From Paenibacillus sp. FSL H8-0332 (GTDB taxonomy: Bacteria > Bacillota > Bacilli > Paenibacillales > Paenibacillaceae): a stretch of 64,000 nucleotides of DNA. Location of the stretch: positions 1,116,001 through 1,180,000 of the forward strand of contig NZ_CP150145.1 in NCBI RefSeq assembly GCF_037963835.1. The letters are read 5' to 3'. The notes under the pieces are model-generated. The model searched no databases. It had not been told where the DNA came from and saw nothing but the letters and a program-made list of their open reading frames with translations. Every line of letters begins with the position of its first letter. The stretch's first letter is position 1. Made by a program: the position numbers and the translations under genes. Positions 45,209 to 54,519 of this stretch are shown here, piece by piece.

Positions 45209-46312
45209 GTGATAAGCCAATATCAGGAAAGCTTGCTTTTATCGGCAAGAACGTTTCAATCTGGTCCATCGGATTCCACATTTGAGGATGTGCTGGAGCA
45301 CATCGACAGCGGGATTCTGCTTTTTGATGATGAGGGTGTACTGACTTTCGTCAACAAGCAGATGTACGGCATTCTGGAGCTTAACCGTCATTCTCTTCTG
45401 GGCTGCACTTTGCATCATCTGTTATCCCATATTCAGCTCAGCCGCTTCAAGAAGAAGCAGGTGCTCAGGAGTTATCGTGAAATGGTGCTCAAAGGTAAGC
45501 CAAGCTATGAATTTGTGGATGAATATGGACGGTACTGGCGCGCATCTCTGTCCAGCGGAGAGGAAATGAAGGGCAGCTATCTGTTCACTCTCAAAGAGAT
45601 CTCCGACTACAAGCTGATTGAACAGACGGCCTACCAGAATGACAGCCTGGCCATGCTGGGCCGGCTCTCTGCCTCCATCGCCCATGAGATCCGCAATCCG
45701 CTGACGGCTATCCGGGGGTTCATCCAACTGCTGCATCCTCACCTGCATCTGCTCGGCAAAGAGGAATATGCGAAGATTATACTAGCGGAGATTGATCGTG
45801 CCAATGACATCATTCATGAATTTCTGACTTCCTCCAAACCTTCCGTACCGCAGATTAGCATGATTCCTGTCTCCGCCCTGCTGAAGGAAGTGGTTCTGCT
45901 GACAGAGAGCGAGGCTCTGATGAAGGGCTGCCAGATTAATCTGCAGGTGCTTCAGGAGGACCTGGTCATCTCGGGGGATATTAAGCAGATGAAGCAGGTT
46001 GTACTCAATATGATCAGGAATGCGATGGAAGCGATCTTGGAGCGGGTGGATGATTCCACGGGCCGAATTGAGGTTGGCGCACGCAAAGAAGGCACAGAGG
46101 TGCGTATCTTCATCTCCGACAACGGTAAGGGAATGGATATCTGCACGCTCGACAGACTGTTCAATCCGTTTTTTACTACGAAGGAGAATGGGACGGGACT
46201 TGGACTCTCCGTCAGTGACCGGATCATCAAGAATCATGGCGGCTGCATCTCGGTTAGCAGCCGGCTGAATGAAGGAACACGGTTCGTCATTTCGCTTCCG
46301 CTTATTCATTAA
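45209..46312 (+). CDS. PAS-domain sensor histidine kinase (sporulation-kinase-like), orphan
   Basis: A 367-residue kinase with no membrane helix. PAS domain (about 20-125), then a dimerisation region with the phospho-accepting His in ASIAHEIRNPLTAIRGF (about residue 160), then HATPase_c: NMIRNAMEAI (N box), SDNGKGMD (G1), FNPFFTTKENGTGLGLSV (F and G2). GTG start. The arrangement resembles the soluble KinA/KinE-type kinases that feed the sporulation phosphorelay. There is no adjacent response regulator, which fits an orphan kinase; the actual partner is not known. Confidence 0.9.
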   Translation: MISQYQESLLLSARTFQSGPSDSTFEDVLEHIDSGILLFDDEGVLTFVNKQMYGILELNRHSLLGCTLHHLLSHIQLSRFKKKQVLRSYREMVLKGKPSYEFVDEYGRYWRASLSSGEEMKGSYLFTLKEISDYKLIEQTAYQNDSLAMLGRLSASIAHEIRNPLTAIRGFIQLLHPHLHLLGKEEYAKIILAEIDRANDIIHEFLTSSKPSVPQISMIPVSALLKEVVLLTESEALMKGCQINLQVLQEDLVISGDIKQMKQVVLNMIRNAMEAILERVDDSTGRIEVGARKEGTEVRIFISDNGKGMDICTLDRLFNPFFTTKENGTGLGLSVSDRIIKNHGGCISVSSRLNEGTRFVISLPLIH

Positions 46313-46475
46313 TGCTTATTCAAAGCCCCGTGTGCTCGTTGGAGTGCATACGGGTTATAATCAATATGTAAGGGCTGATTCCTGCAATGCACGATCGAGT
46401 GCGGGAGATCAGCCCTATCTGCGTTATTAGTGTAATAGTTATTAGTGCGGGCAACCTGGATCGGAGGGATGAAGC

Positions 46476-48008
46476 GTGATTGTTGAATGGAGCACTGATG
46501 CCAGTGTAGCCTCGCCGCAAGGAGATGCTGTATGTCTAATCATCTCAGAGGCACAGGCACAGGGAGAAGGGCTTCCGGCAGACTGGGCCGGGAGAATCCG
46601 CTTATTGTCTGCAGCGGGGCTGTTCAGCGGCAAGCAGGGGCAGGTGTATGTCCTGCCCGTAATGGAGCAGCCGGAGCAGTCTATGGTCATTCTGGCCGGA
46701 AGCGGGAAGGGCCAGGTTGGCTTACACGAGCTGCGGCAGTTGATGGCGCAGACCGCCAGGGCGGCTTACAGACTGAAGGCAGCTGCCCTTGTGGTGCAGA
46801 TACCTGCTGCGCTGGGCGGGCTGACTGGAGCACTGAAGGCGGAACAGGCCGGCCAGGCCATTGCGGAAGGGCTGGTCCTGGGGTCGTACCGCAGAAGACA
46901 ATATAAGCTGGAACAGTCAATCTACGCGGGTCTTGATACGGTTCGTCTGCATATAGGACGCAAGAGCGAAGCAGCAGAAGAGGAAGCCTGGAGACAAGGA
47001 ATCAAGCGGGGGCAGGCTTTCGGGGAGGCAACTAATCTTGCCCGTGAATTGACCAACCGCCCGGGGAACCTGCTGACTCCTTCGGGTCTGGCTATGGCTG
47101 CTATCGAAATCGCTGAACGGCACGGGCTTCCGGCTGAAGTGCTGGATGAACGTGAGCTTGCGCTTAAGGGAATGGGTGGACTGCTTGCGGTTGGCAGCGG
47201 CAGCGTGAATCCTCCCCGCATGATTGTCATCCGTTATCAGGGGACTAATGAATGGGAGAACGCAGTGGGGATTGTCGGCAAAGGGGTCACCTTTGATACC
47301 GGGGGCATCTCTCTGAAGCGGGCTCCGGGCATGGAGAGTATGTTCAGTGATATGGCCGGGGCCGCAGCCGTCCTGGCGGTTATGGAGGCGCTGGGGCAAT
47401 TGCGCCCCAAGGTCAATGTGGTCATGCTGATTCCGGCGGCTGAGAATATGCCGGCTGCGAATGCTTTTAAACCTGGCGATATTATTACTACCCTCAGTGG
47501 AAGAACGATCGAAATCATCAATACCGATGCGGAGGGCCGGATCATTCTGGGAGATGCGCTTACGTATGCCCGGGAGTGGGGGGTACAGCGAATCATTGAC
47601 GTAGCCACGCTAACGGGGGCTGTGGTGTCTATTCTGGGCGATGTGGCTACAGGGGCAGTATCGAATGATCCAGCGTTCCTGGAAGAGATCCTGGCAGCCT
47701 CAAGGCTGTCGGGCGAGCAAATCTGGCCGTTGCCTGTCTATCCTGAATTCCGGGAGCTGCTGACAAGCGAGGTTGCGGATCTCCGCAATGCTGCCGGGAG
47801 ATATGGAGCTGCCAGTGCGGCAGGACTGTTCATCGGAGAATTCGCCGAGGGACTGCCGTGGGTGCATCTCGATATTGCCGGCACTGCCTTCCTGTCTGCA
47901 GAACGGGGAGTGAATCCTAAGGGAGCCACGGGCGTAATGGTCCGCACCTTGCTGGAATATCTGCTCCGCTCTGCTGTGGAACCGGATAATCGCTCCTCTG
48001 AAGCCTAA
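46476..48008 (+). CDS. pepA: Leucyl aminopeptidase, M17 family
   Basis: A 510-residue cytosolic metallo-aminopeptidase releasing N-terminal Leu and other residues. The C-terminal catalytic domain holds VGKGVTFDTGGISLK (metal and Lys ligands, about residue 265), FSDMAGAAAV, and the family signature NTDAEGRIILGDAL (about residue 348). The N-terminal macro-like domain (about 1-150) is more variable. GTG start with CGGAGGGA six bases upstream. A convergent terminator follows. Confidence 0.95.
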   Translation: MIVEWSTDASVASPQGDAVCLIISEAQAQGEGLPADWAGRIRLLSAAGLFSGKQGQVYVLPVMEQPEQSMVILAGSGKGQVGLHELRQLMAQTARAAYRLKAAALVVQIPAALGGLTGALKAEQAGQAIAEGLVLGSYRRRQYKLEQSIYAGLDTVRLHIGRKSEAAEEEAWRQGIKRGQAFGEATNLARELTNRPGNLLTPSGLAMAAIEIAERHGLPAEVLDERELALKGMGGLLAVGSGSVNPPRMIVIRYQGTNEWENAVGIVGKGVTFDTGGISLKRAPGMESMFSDMAGAAAVLAVMEALGQLRPKVNVVMLIPAAENMPAANAFKPGDIITTLSGRTIEIINTDAEGRIILGDALTYAREWGVQRIIDVATLTGAVVSILGDVATGAVSNDPAFLEEILAASRLSGEQIWPLPVYPEFRELLTSEVADLRNAAGRYGAASAAGLFIGEFAEGLPWVHLDIAGTAFLSAERGVNPKGATGVMVRTLLEYLLRSAVEPDNRSSEA

Positions 48009-48030
48009 GGGGAATATTCATATTAACAGT

Positions 48031-48074
48031 CAAACAGCCGCAGGTCCTCAGTTTCCTGAGACCTGCGGCTGTTT
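48031..48074 (+). terminator. Bidirectional terminator between pepA and the feo operon
   Basis: A long, nearly perfect hairpin CAAACAGCCGCAGG ... CCTGCGGCTGTTTG with an internal CCTCAG/CTGAG stem. T-rich on the plus side. Confidence 0.85.
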
Positions 48075-48117
48075 GTTGATGTAGAGTCCTGTTCGCTATA
48101 GCCGAGAGGATGGCAGC

Positions 48118-48249
48118 CTATTTACGGGCCTTCATCTGGGCAGTCAGGGATTGGACGCTGTTCATAATCTTATCCCGCGTATTCTTATTCTTCAGCAAGT
48201 AGGCGGCTCCCAAGGCTACCGTTGTAAACAAAGTCTTCTTGGTGTTCAT
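48118..48249 (-). CDS. Small basic protein of unknown function (43 residues), end of the feo operon
   Basis: A 43-residue peptide starting MNTKKTLFTTVALGAAYLLKNKN. A short hydrophobic stretch (about 7-19) is followed by a basic polar helix (RDKIMNSVQSLTAQMKARK). AAGGAGG lies seven bases before the ATG at 48249. Whether it belongs to the feo operon or stands alone is unclear: 110 bases separate it from the Cys-rich gene. Function unknown. Confidence 0.6.
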   Translation of the reverse strand: MNTKKTLFTTVALGAAYLLKNKNTRDKIMNSVQSLTAQMKARK

Positions 48250-48359
48250 CGTCATTCCTCCTTGGCAATAGTCTGGTTGTAAAAGCTTATAACTAACATA
48301 CCCGCATGCCAAGGTTTCTAAACGAAATAATACCAATCTGTATCAGCTAAAGCTGCGTC

Positions 48360-48551
48360 CTAGCGCTTGCTGCCCATTGTAGTACTGCCGCAGGACAGAG
48401 GTGAATCCATCGCTGCTGCGGGACAGGTCTTGCCCTTGTCACAGCCGGCACAGGCCCCCTGCTTGCCCTTCTGCACATGACGGTAGATCATCCAGCCGGA
48501 GTACCCGAATATTAGCGCCACAATCACAATATTAACGATCATTGCTGTCAT
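48360..48551 (-). CDS. FeoB-associated Cys-rich membrane protein
   Basis: A 63-residue protein: one N-terminal helix (VNIVIVALIFGYSGWMIYRHV) followed by a Cys-rich tail (CAGCDKGKTCPAAA ... SCGS, four Cys). This is the layout of the FeoB-associated family (PF12669), found behind feoB in many Firmicutes. It lies 36 bases after the feoB stop. Possible roles include iron handling or an FeoC-like function; this is family context, not proof. Confidence 0.85.
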   Translation of the reverse strand: MTAMIVNIVIVALIFGYSGWMIYRHVQKGKQGACAGCDKGKTCPAAAMDSPLSCGSTTMGSKR

Positions 48552-48587
48552 CGCTTCCTCTCAATATAACTTGGACTTGCTGCGGGG

Positions 48588-50600
48588 CTACGACCATCCG
48601 AGCAGACGTCCTCCTTGATAGATCACCAGTGACACCGCATAGGCCAATACCAGAGAGTAACCCATGGAGAAAAATGTCCATTTCCAGGAGGCAGTCTCCT
48701 TCTTGATAACGCCGACAGTGGCCAGACAAGGAATGTAGAGCAGGATAAAGGCCATGAAGCTGATTGAGCTAAGCGGTGTAAAGACTGAAGCAATCTGGCC
48801 TTCCAGTCCTGCTGCATCCGGAGCATGGTAGATGATGTTCATGGTGGAGACTACAACCTCTTTAGCGAGGAAGCCGGGTACCAGGGTAGAACCGGCCTGC
48901 CATGTTCCGAAGCCGAGCGGCTGCAGCAGCGGGGCAATGAAGCCGCCGAATTTCGCCAGGAACGAGTGATCCATCTCCACATTGAGGCCGCCAGGACCGG
49001 CATAGGACATCAGCCAGATCAGGACTGAGCCGGCGAGGATGATTGTCCCAGCTTTGCGCAGGAAGCCTTTGCCCTTCTCCCAGGTGCTGCGCCCCAGTGT
49101 CTTAAGCTGCGGCATCCGGTACGGAGGCAGCTCGATGATGAAGATGGACGTCTCATTCTTGAACAGATACTTGGAGAAGAACTTACACAGAATCAGGGCA
49201 AATACAACACCCATTACATACATAGAGAGTACAGCTGTAGCTTGCTGAGCAGGGAAGAAGACCGCTGCGAACAGCAGGTATACAGGAAGCCGGGCGGAAC
49301 AGGACATCAGCGGCATGAGCAGCGTCGTCAGCAGCCGGTCCTTGGGCTGTTCAATACTCCGGGCAGCCATGATCGCCGGTACGTTACAGCCGAAGCCGAT
49401 AATGAATGGAATGAAGGCCTTGCCGTTCAGGCCCATCCGTTCCATTGTGCTGTCCATCAGCAGGCAGACACGGGCCATATACCCGGAATCCTCCAGGAAG
49501 GAGATCATCAGGAACAGGATGAATATCTGCGGAACAAATACGAGCACGCCGCCTACGCCGCCGATGAGACCATCAACGATCAGAGCGTGCGTGAATTCCG
49601 AAGCCCCGATGGCTTGCAGCAGCGAATTCGTCCAATCGCTGAACTGACCGCCGATGAAGCCATCCAAGAGATCAGATAACGGTCCGCCAATCCAGTCGAA
49701 GGTAGTTTTGAACATCGCATACATAAAGACGATGAACAGGGGCAGTCCAAGAAAATGGTGGGTAAGGATGGAATCCAGACGTTCGGTCAGATTATGCGGC
49801 TTTTGCAGGGTAGAGTCTATAGCGTCAGCGCATACCTTGCGGATGTAGTCCATGCGGACGGAGCGAATCCATTGGGGAAGAGTGAGTGCAAGCTTCTCTT
49901 TCTGCAGCCGGGTCTGAGCGGCATCTGCGATTAGCAGCAAGCCGGAAATATCCATCCGCTTCTTGAGCAGTTCCAGAATTACCGGGTTCTGTTCCATCAG
50001 CTGCAGAGCCACCCAGCGCAGGTTAGGCAGACCTGAGGTCTGCTGCAATTGCGTAATGATGGAGGCTATGGCTTCTTCGGCGATTTCGCCATAATTCAAC
50101 TGGAAGGTTACAGGCGGGATATGGGACGGCTGCTCCAGCACACTAAGCACCTGACTGGCACCTTTGCCTGTCCGGGCAATCAGCGGCAGCACGGGAATGC
50201 CGAGCCGGTCCTTAAGAATGTCGGGGTTCACCAGAATTCCGCGCGCCTTGGCGACATCGGTCATATTCAGTCCGAGGATCGTCGGCTTGCCGTATTCCAG
50301 CAGCTGCAGGGTAAGCAGCAGGTTCCGTTCCAATTGTGAGGCGTCGACAATATTGATAAGTGCTTCAGGTGTTTCTTCAATTAGATATTGTGCGGCAACG
50401 CCCTCATCGCGGGAGAGGGGGTGAAGGGAGTAGATTCCGGGCAGATCGATGAGCTTCCCGGCTCCGTTCTTCAGACTGCCGATTTTTTTCTCAACCGTAA
50501 CGCCTGCCCAGTTCCCTACGTATTCGTAGGAAGAAGTCAGGGTATTGAACAGCGAGGTTTTCCCGGTGTTGGGGTTCCCCACAAGTGCGATAGAGCTCAT
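48588..50600 (-). CDS. feoB: Ferrous iron transporter FeoB
   Basis: A 670-residue Fe2+ transporter. N-terminal G domain: SSIALVGNPNTGKTSLFN (G1), VGNWAGVTVEKK (switch I), DLPGIYSL (G3), and LNMTDVA (G4); then the GDI helical region, then eight or more membrane helices with two nucleoside-recognition Gate-like regions (GFGCNVPAIMAARS). The ATG at 50600 is used: GAGGTG lies eight bases upstream and it overlaps the feoA stop by four bases. It is the core of the feoAB operon under a Fur-like box. Confidence 0.97.
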   Translation of the reverse strand: MSSIALVGNPNTGKTSLFNTLTSSYEYVGNWAGVTVEKKIGSLKNGAGKLIDLPGIYSLHPLSRDEGVAAQYLIEETPEALINIVDASQLERNLLLTLQLLEYGKPTILGLNMTDVAKARGILVNPDILKDRLGIPVLPLIARTGKGASQVLSVLEQPSHIPPVTFQLNYGEIAEEAIASIITQLQQTSGLPNLRWVALQLMEQNPVILELLKKRMDISGLLLIADAAQTRLQKEKLALTLPQWIRSVRMDYIRKVCADAIDSTLQKPHNLTERLDSILTHHFLGLPLFIVFMYAMFKTTFDWIGGPLSDLLDGFIGGQFSDWTNSLLQAIGASEFTHALIVDGLIGGVGGVLVFVPQIFILFLMISFLEDSGYMARVCLLMDSTMERMGLNGKAFIPFIIGFGCNVPAIMAARSIEQPKDRLLTTLLMPLMSCSARLPVYLLFAAVFFPAQQATAVLSMYVMGVVFALILCKFFSKYLFKNETSIFIIELPPYRMPQLKTLGRSTWEKGKGFLRKAGTIILAGSVLIWLMSYAGPGGLNVEMDHSFLAKFGGFIAPLLQPLGFGTWQAGSTLVPGFLAKEVVVSTMNIIYHAPDAAGLEGQIASVFTPLSSISFMAFILLYIPCLATVGVIKKETASWKWTFFSMGYSLVLAYAVSLVIYQGGRLLGWS

Positions 50601-50839
50601 GAGACCTTCACCTCTATCATAGATGCTTCCTTCCGCCGGATAGCAAATAGCTGACCGTTGCATTCAAGCGTAATGGGACCCATGAACGGCCCTTTGCCCT
50701 TGAGACGGATCATTACACCCTCAGATACTCCCAGATCGGCCAGACGGCGGCGCAAGATAGGGTTCATGCCTTCGATTCTTTGAATGGAGCCGGTAGAGCC
50801 TGGTTGCAAACGCAGCAAGGAGCAGGATGTTAGAGCCAT
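50597..50839 (-). CDS. feoA: Ferrous iron transport protein FeoA
   Basis: An 80-residue SH3-like cytosolic accessory protein of the Feo system. LRLQPGSTGSIQRIEG, ILRRRLADLGVSEGVMIRLK and the C-terminal GQLFAIRRKEASMIEV match FeoA. GGAGGG lies before the ATG. Its stop overlaps feoB by four bases. A Fur-like box lies just upstream. Confidence 0.95.
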   Translation of the reverse strand: MALTSCSLLRLQPGSTGSIQRIEGMNPILRRRLADLGVSEGVMIRLKGKGPFMGPITLECNGQLFAIRRKEASMIEVKVS

Positions 50840-50860
50840 TGTTATCCCTCCGAAAGAGAC

Positions 50861-50875
50861 TGATAATCAATCTCA
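50861..50875 (-). promoter_or_regulatory. Fur-like box upstream of feoAB
   Basis: TGATAATCAATCTCA matches the 7-1-7 Fur consensus TGATAATNATTATCA at 12 of 14 defined positions. It lies 22-36 bases upstream of the feoA start. Another imperfect palindrome rich in GAT/ATC (about 50917-50933) could be a second site. Iron-dependent repression is expected. Confidence 0.65.
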
Positions 50876-51057
50876 ATGATTTCTTGTAATGTAGCATTTT
50901 TTTTACATATTATCTGTGATTAATATCATTGTTTCATTCTACGGAAATGGATATGGGAATTGCTGAAATTTTCTTTACAATATATTCTTCATTAAAGTAT
51001 GATTGAACGATAATGTAAGCATAGTATGAAAATGATACCCCGAAGGGAGAACAGATT

Positions 51058-52017
51058 GTGAAGACGAATCAGAGTAAAATTGTCGATTGTACCATCCGCG
51101 ATGGGGGACTGGTGAATAACTGGGATTTCAGTATTGAGTTTGTTCAGAAATTATATGCCGGACTGAATGAAGCCGGTGTTGATTATATGGAAATCGGATA
51201 TAAGAACTCGCCGAAGCTGCTCAAAGGGGCAGAGGGTGCAGGCCCTTGGCGCTTTTTGAATGATGACTTCCTGCGCAAGGTAATTCCGCAAAAGGGGCAT
51301 ACGAAGCTGTCGGCGCTGGTCGATATCGGCCGTGTGGACGAGAATGATATTCTGCCCCGCAGCGAGAGCATGCTCGATCTGATCCGTGTGGCTTGTTACA
51401 GCAAGGATGTGGACAAGGCCCTCCAGCTGGTGCAGACGTTCCATGACCTGGGCTATGAGACGACGATTAATATTATGGCCCTGTCCAATGTGATGGAGAA
51501 TGAGCTGCTGGAAGCCTTCGAGCAGATCCGCGAGAGTGTGGTTGATGTAGTCTATATCGTGGATTCTTACGGCAGCCTGGATCATAATGATTTTCATTAC
51601 CTGGTAGAGAAGTTCAAGACACATCTGCCGGACAAGCGGCTCGGTGTGCATACCCACAACAATCTTCAGCTGGCCTTCTCTAATACGCTGATTGCAGCCG
51701 AGAAGGGGGTAGAGCTACTGGATGCTTCCTGTTATGGAATGGGCCGCGCTGCAGGCAACTGTCCTACAGAGCTGCTGGTGACCCATCTGAAGAATACGAA
51801 TTATACGCTCCGTCCTGTTCTGGATATCGTTGAGAACCTGATGATTCCCCTGCGGGAAAAGGAAGAGTGGGGTTATATCATTCCGTATATGATTACAGGG
51901 ACGCTGGATGAGCATCCCCGCTCGGCAATGGCGCTGCGATCTTCGGCCGATAAAGATAAGGCGGTTGACTTCTATGACACACTGACAACACCTGAGGTCA
52001 ATTTCGGGGACAAATAA
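51058..52017 (+). CDS. DRE-TIM metallolyase (HMGL-like aldolase) of unknown substrate
   Basis: A 319-residue protein with the HMGL-like catalytic barrel: VDCTIRDGGLVNNWDFS (DRE-type motif, here TIRDGG, about residue 11) and VHTHNNLQLAFSN (His-x-His metal site, about residue 198), plus GMGRAAGNCPTE. It lacks the allosteric domain of LeuA and is shorter. Relatives occur in cell-surface-polysaccharide loci and are annotated only as aldolase. A GTG start follows GGGAG by eight bases. TTTACA (50974) and TATGAT (50998) with an 18-base spacer form a fair promoter. Substrate unknown. Confidence 0.85.
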   Translation: MKTNQSKIVDCTIRDGGLVNNWDFSIEFVQKLYAGLNEAGVDYMEIGYKNSPKLLKGAEGAGPWRFLNDDFLRKVIPQKGHTKLSALVDIGRVDENDILPRSESMLDLIRVACYSKDVDKALQLVQTFHDLGYETTINIMALSNVMENELLEAFEQIRESVVDVVYIVDSYGSLDHNDFHYLVEKFKTHLPDKRLGVHTHNNLQLAFSNTLIAAEKGVELLDASCYGMGRAAGNCPTELLVTHLKNTNYTLRPVLDIVENLMIPLREKEEWGYIIPYMITGTLDEHPRSAMALRSSADKDKAVDFYDTLTTPEVNFGDK

Positions 52018-52031
52018 CCGTCTGGAAGGAG

Positions 52032-52069
52032 AAAGCACTGGCCTCTATTTGTAGGCAGGTGCTTTTTTT
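52032..52069 (+). terminator. Terminator after the aldolase gene
   Basis: Stem with AAGCAC / GTGCTT closing and a GCCT/AGGC inner pairing, followed by seven T. Confidence 0.75.
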
Positions 52070-52204
52070 CTGCCGGAGCTGCCTCCTTGCAATATTGTAG
52101 GTGATCAATGTAACTTTACGGAGCCATCTGGCCGATATTTATACATAGGACATCATGCACATTCATCTGATTTTATAGATATCATTTTTAGACGCGAGGG
52201 ACTT

Positions 52205-54328
52205 ATGAGACAAGAAGAGAGAAAGACGATTCATGCGGCTATTCTAGGGGCTGCGCTGTTCCTTCTGATCCAGATTTTTCGTACACCGCTGGGCCAAATA
52301 GAGGACAAGGATTTGCTGATGGCGTTTTACCTTATTTTGGGCTGCTGCACTGTGGCGTTCGGTTTTGCAATTTTTGCCCAGGGCTGGCTGCTGTTCGCTA
52401 ATAGTTTATCCAAGGCCAGGCTGTACACCTCTGCATTGTTTCTGGGAGTGAGCATCTTTGACTTCCTGCATGTACTCGGGTTTGTAGGTATTCCCGGAAT
52501 CATCCCTTATATCAGCCAGGGGCAGTCCTTATGGCTCCTGACGTTCTCCCGCTTGACCAGTGCACTGGGGATCATGCTGATTTTTAGCAGGGCAGATCAA
52601 CCCGTAGGAACCGGGGGTAAAGGCAAGGTATTTAGAAATTCTCTTGTGGTCATTCTGCTGTCTTTGGCAGTGTTTAGTCTCGGCAACCTGATTGTCTCCG
52701 GGCTGGCAGACGAACCGTGGGCAGAAACGACAAGAGATCTGATGAATATGGCGATACTGTTCGTCTATTTGCTTGGCGCTGCGATTATCATTTATCCGGG
52801 CAAAAATGAGAAGTCGGCCTCTCTGCTGATTATTATCCGTTCCCTAGTATTCTTCTCGCTGGCTCAGGTCTTCTTCATGAATCTGTTTAGTGTCGGGGAG
52901 CTAGACTATCTCTTCGGGATGCTCAGCAGCGCAGCGGCGTATTATCTTCTGCTGACCGGAGTCTACAGATTGACGATTGAGGAGCCGTTCCAGGAGAGCC
53001 AGCAGGCGGAAGCGCGGATTAATTATCTGGCGTACCACGATGAGCTGACCGGTCTTCCGAACAGACGCCGCCTGATGCAGCGCATGGAAGAGGTGGTGCT
53101 CCAGAGCGAGCAGGACAAAAGCCGCGGCTTCTCCGGGCTGGTCATTATGAACATCAACCATTTCAAGAATATCAATGACTCTCTTGGTCACTATGCAGGA
53201 GATCAGCTGCTGCAGCTGGTCGCCCGGCGGATCGGGGACGAGGTTAGAGTCAATGAAGAGCTCTTTAGTATGGGGGCGGACGAGTTTGCTTTTCTGATGA
53301 CGGAGCGTACGGGGCTGGAGAATTGTCTGGTCCGGGCGGGTGAGCTGCTGCGTCTGTTCGAGACACCGGTAGGTCTGGAGTCGGGTGAATACCATATCTC
53401 GCTTAGTCTGGGGGTAAGTATCTATCCCGGGGACGGAGATACGGCAGAGCAGTTGATACAGAATGCAGACACAGCGGTGCACAATGCCAAGGATCAGGGC
53501 GTGGAGATCCGCCGCTATATTCCGGCTATGCAGATGAAGGCGAAGGAACGTCTCAAGCTGGAGAACGATCTGCGCCGGGCGCTGGAGCGGGGGGAGTTCT
53601 ATTTGGTTTATCAGCCCCAGGTACTGCTTGAGACAGAAGAGATTGTCGGCATGGAGGCGCTGCTGCGCTGGAACCATCCCAAACGCGGCTTGGTCTCTCC
53701 GGTAGATTTCATCCCTATCGCTGAAGAGAGCGGGCTAATTGTTCCCATTGGGGAATGGGTGCTTAAGACGGCCTGTATGCAGAATAAAATGTGGCAGGAT
53801 GCCGGCTATCATCCGATTTGCGTGTCCATTAACCTCTCGATGCGCCAGTTTTTGCAGCCCAATCTGGCCGGCAAAATTGATGCCATTCTGAAGGATATCG
53901 GTCTCGATCCCTGCTACGTGGACTTGGAGATTACTGAGAGTATGACCCTGGACAAGGAGACCGCCTTCGACCAGTTGAACCGTCTCAAAAGACTTGGCGT
54001 ATGCATCAGCATCGATGATTTCGGGACAGGTTACAGCTCGCTGCATTATCTGAAGAATATGCCGATTGACCGCTTGAAGATCGACCGTTCCTTCGTATCG
54101 GATGTCATGGAGGACAGCAACAATGCTGCGATCGTCTCTACGATTACCTCGATGGCCCACCATTTGAAGCTCAAGGTTACCGCCGAAGGCGTGGAGAACA
54201 AGGAGCAGCTGAACTTTCTGCGCCAGCAGCATTGTCATGAGGCCCAGGGGTATCTGTTCAGCAAGCCGGTTAAGGCGGCCGAATTCGAACAGTCTTTCCT
54301 CAGGCCTCTGCTGGAAATGCCGTCGTAA
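52205..54328 (+). CDS. GGDEF-EAL protein with MASE-like membrane sensor
   Basis: A 707-residue c-di-GMP metabolism protein. About eight hydrophobic helices in the first 250 residues form a MASE3-like sensor. The GGDEF domain (about 275-435) carries SMGADEF, with the second Gly replaced by Ala (GADEF), so its cyclase activity may be altered. The EAL domain (about 445-700) has an intact MEALLRWNHP and the DFGTGYSSL and DRSFV segments, which suggests phosphodiesterase activity. It may act mainly as a phosphodiesterase with a regulatory GGDEF. No partner is adjacent; it is followed by tRNA-Gly. Confidence 0.9.
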   Translation: MRQEERKTIHAAILGAALFLLIQIFRTPLGQIEDKDLLMAFYLILGCCTVAFGFAIFAQGWLLFANSLSKARLYTSALFLGVSIFDFLHVLGFVGIPGIIPYISQGQSLWLLTFSRLTSALGIMLIFSRADQPVGTGGKGKVFRNSLVVILLSLAVFSLGNLIVSGLADEPWAETTRDLMNMAILFVYLLGAAIIIYPGKNEKSASLLIIIRSLVFFSLAQVFFMNLFSVGELDYLFGMLSSAAAYYLLLTGVYRLTIEEPFQESQQAEARINYLAYHDELTGLPNRRRLMQRMEEVVLQSEQDKSRGFSGLVIMNINHFKNINDSLGHYAGDQLLQLVARRIGDEVRVNEELFSMGADEFAFLMTERTGLENCLVRAGELLRLFETPVGLESGEYHISLSLGVSIYPGDGDTAEQLIQNADTAVHNAKDQGVEIRRYIPAMQMKAKERLKLENDLRRALERGEFYLVYQPQVLLETEEIVGMEALLRWNHPKRGLVSPVDFIPIAEESGLIVPIGEWVLKTACMQNKMWQDAGYHPICVSINLSMRQFLQPNLAGKIDAILKDIGLDPCYVDLEITESMTLDKETAFDQLNRLKRLGVCISIDDFGTGYSSLHYLKNMPIDRLKIDRSFVSDVMEDSNNAAIVSTITSMAHHLKLKVTAEGVENKEQLNFLRQQHCHEAQGYLFSKPVKAAEFEQSFLRPLLEMPS

Positions 54329-54353
54329 CCTCCGGTATCTGAATTTAATAGGG

Positions 54354-54382
54354 TTGCAATTTATTCGTAGTGATGCTATAAT
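54354..54382 (+). promoter_or_regulatory. Promoter of the tRNA-Gly gene
   Basis: TTGCAA (54354-54359), a 17-base spacer and a perfect TATAAT (54377-54382), 24 bases before the tRNA. Confidence 0.8.
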
Positions 54383-54405
54383 GTTTCTTGTACTCAATTT
54401 GAGTC

Positions 54406-54479
54406 GCGGGTGTAGTTCAATGGTAGAACTTCAGCCTTCCAAGCTGATAGCGTGGGTTCGATTCCCATCACCCGCTCCA
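54406..54479 (+). tRNA. tRNA-Gly (anticodon TCC), CCA encoded
   Basis: A 74-base tRNA: acceptor GCGGGTG pairs with CACCCGC, the anticodon loop CTTCCAA holds TCC, the T arm has GTGGGTTCGATTCCCAT, and CCA is encoded at 54477-54479. It reads GGA (and wobble GGG) codons. A single isolated tRNA gene, with its own promoter and terminator. Confidence 0.97.
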
Positions 54480-54492
54480 TACTTAACTTCCG

Positions 54493-54519
54493 AAATCCTT
54501 GTCCGCAAGGGTTTTTTTT
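54493..54519 (+). terminator. Terminator of tRNA-Gly
   Basis: Stem ATCCTTG / CAAGGGT with a TCCG loop followed by eight T, about 15 bases after the CCA. Confidence 0.88.
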
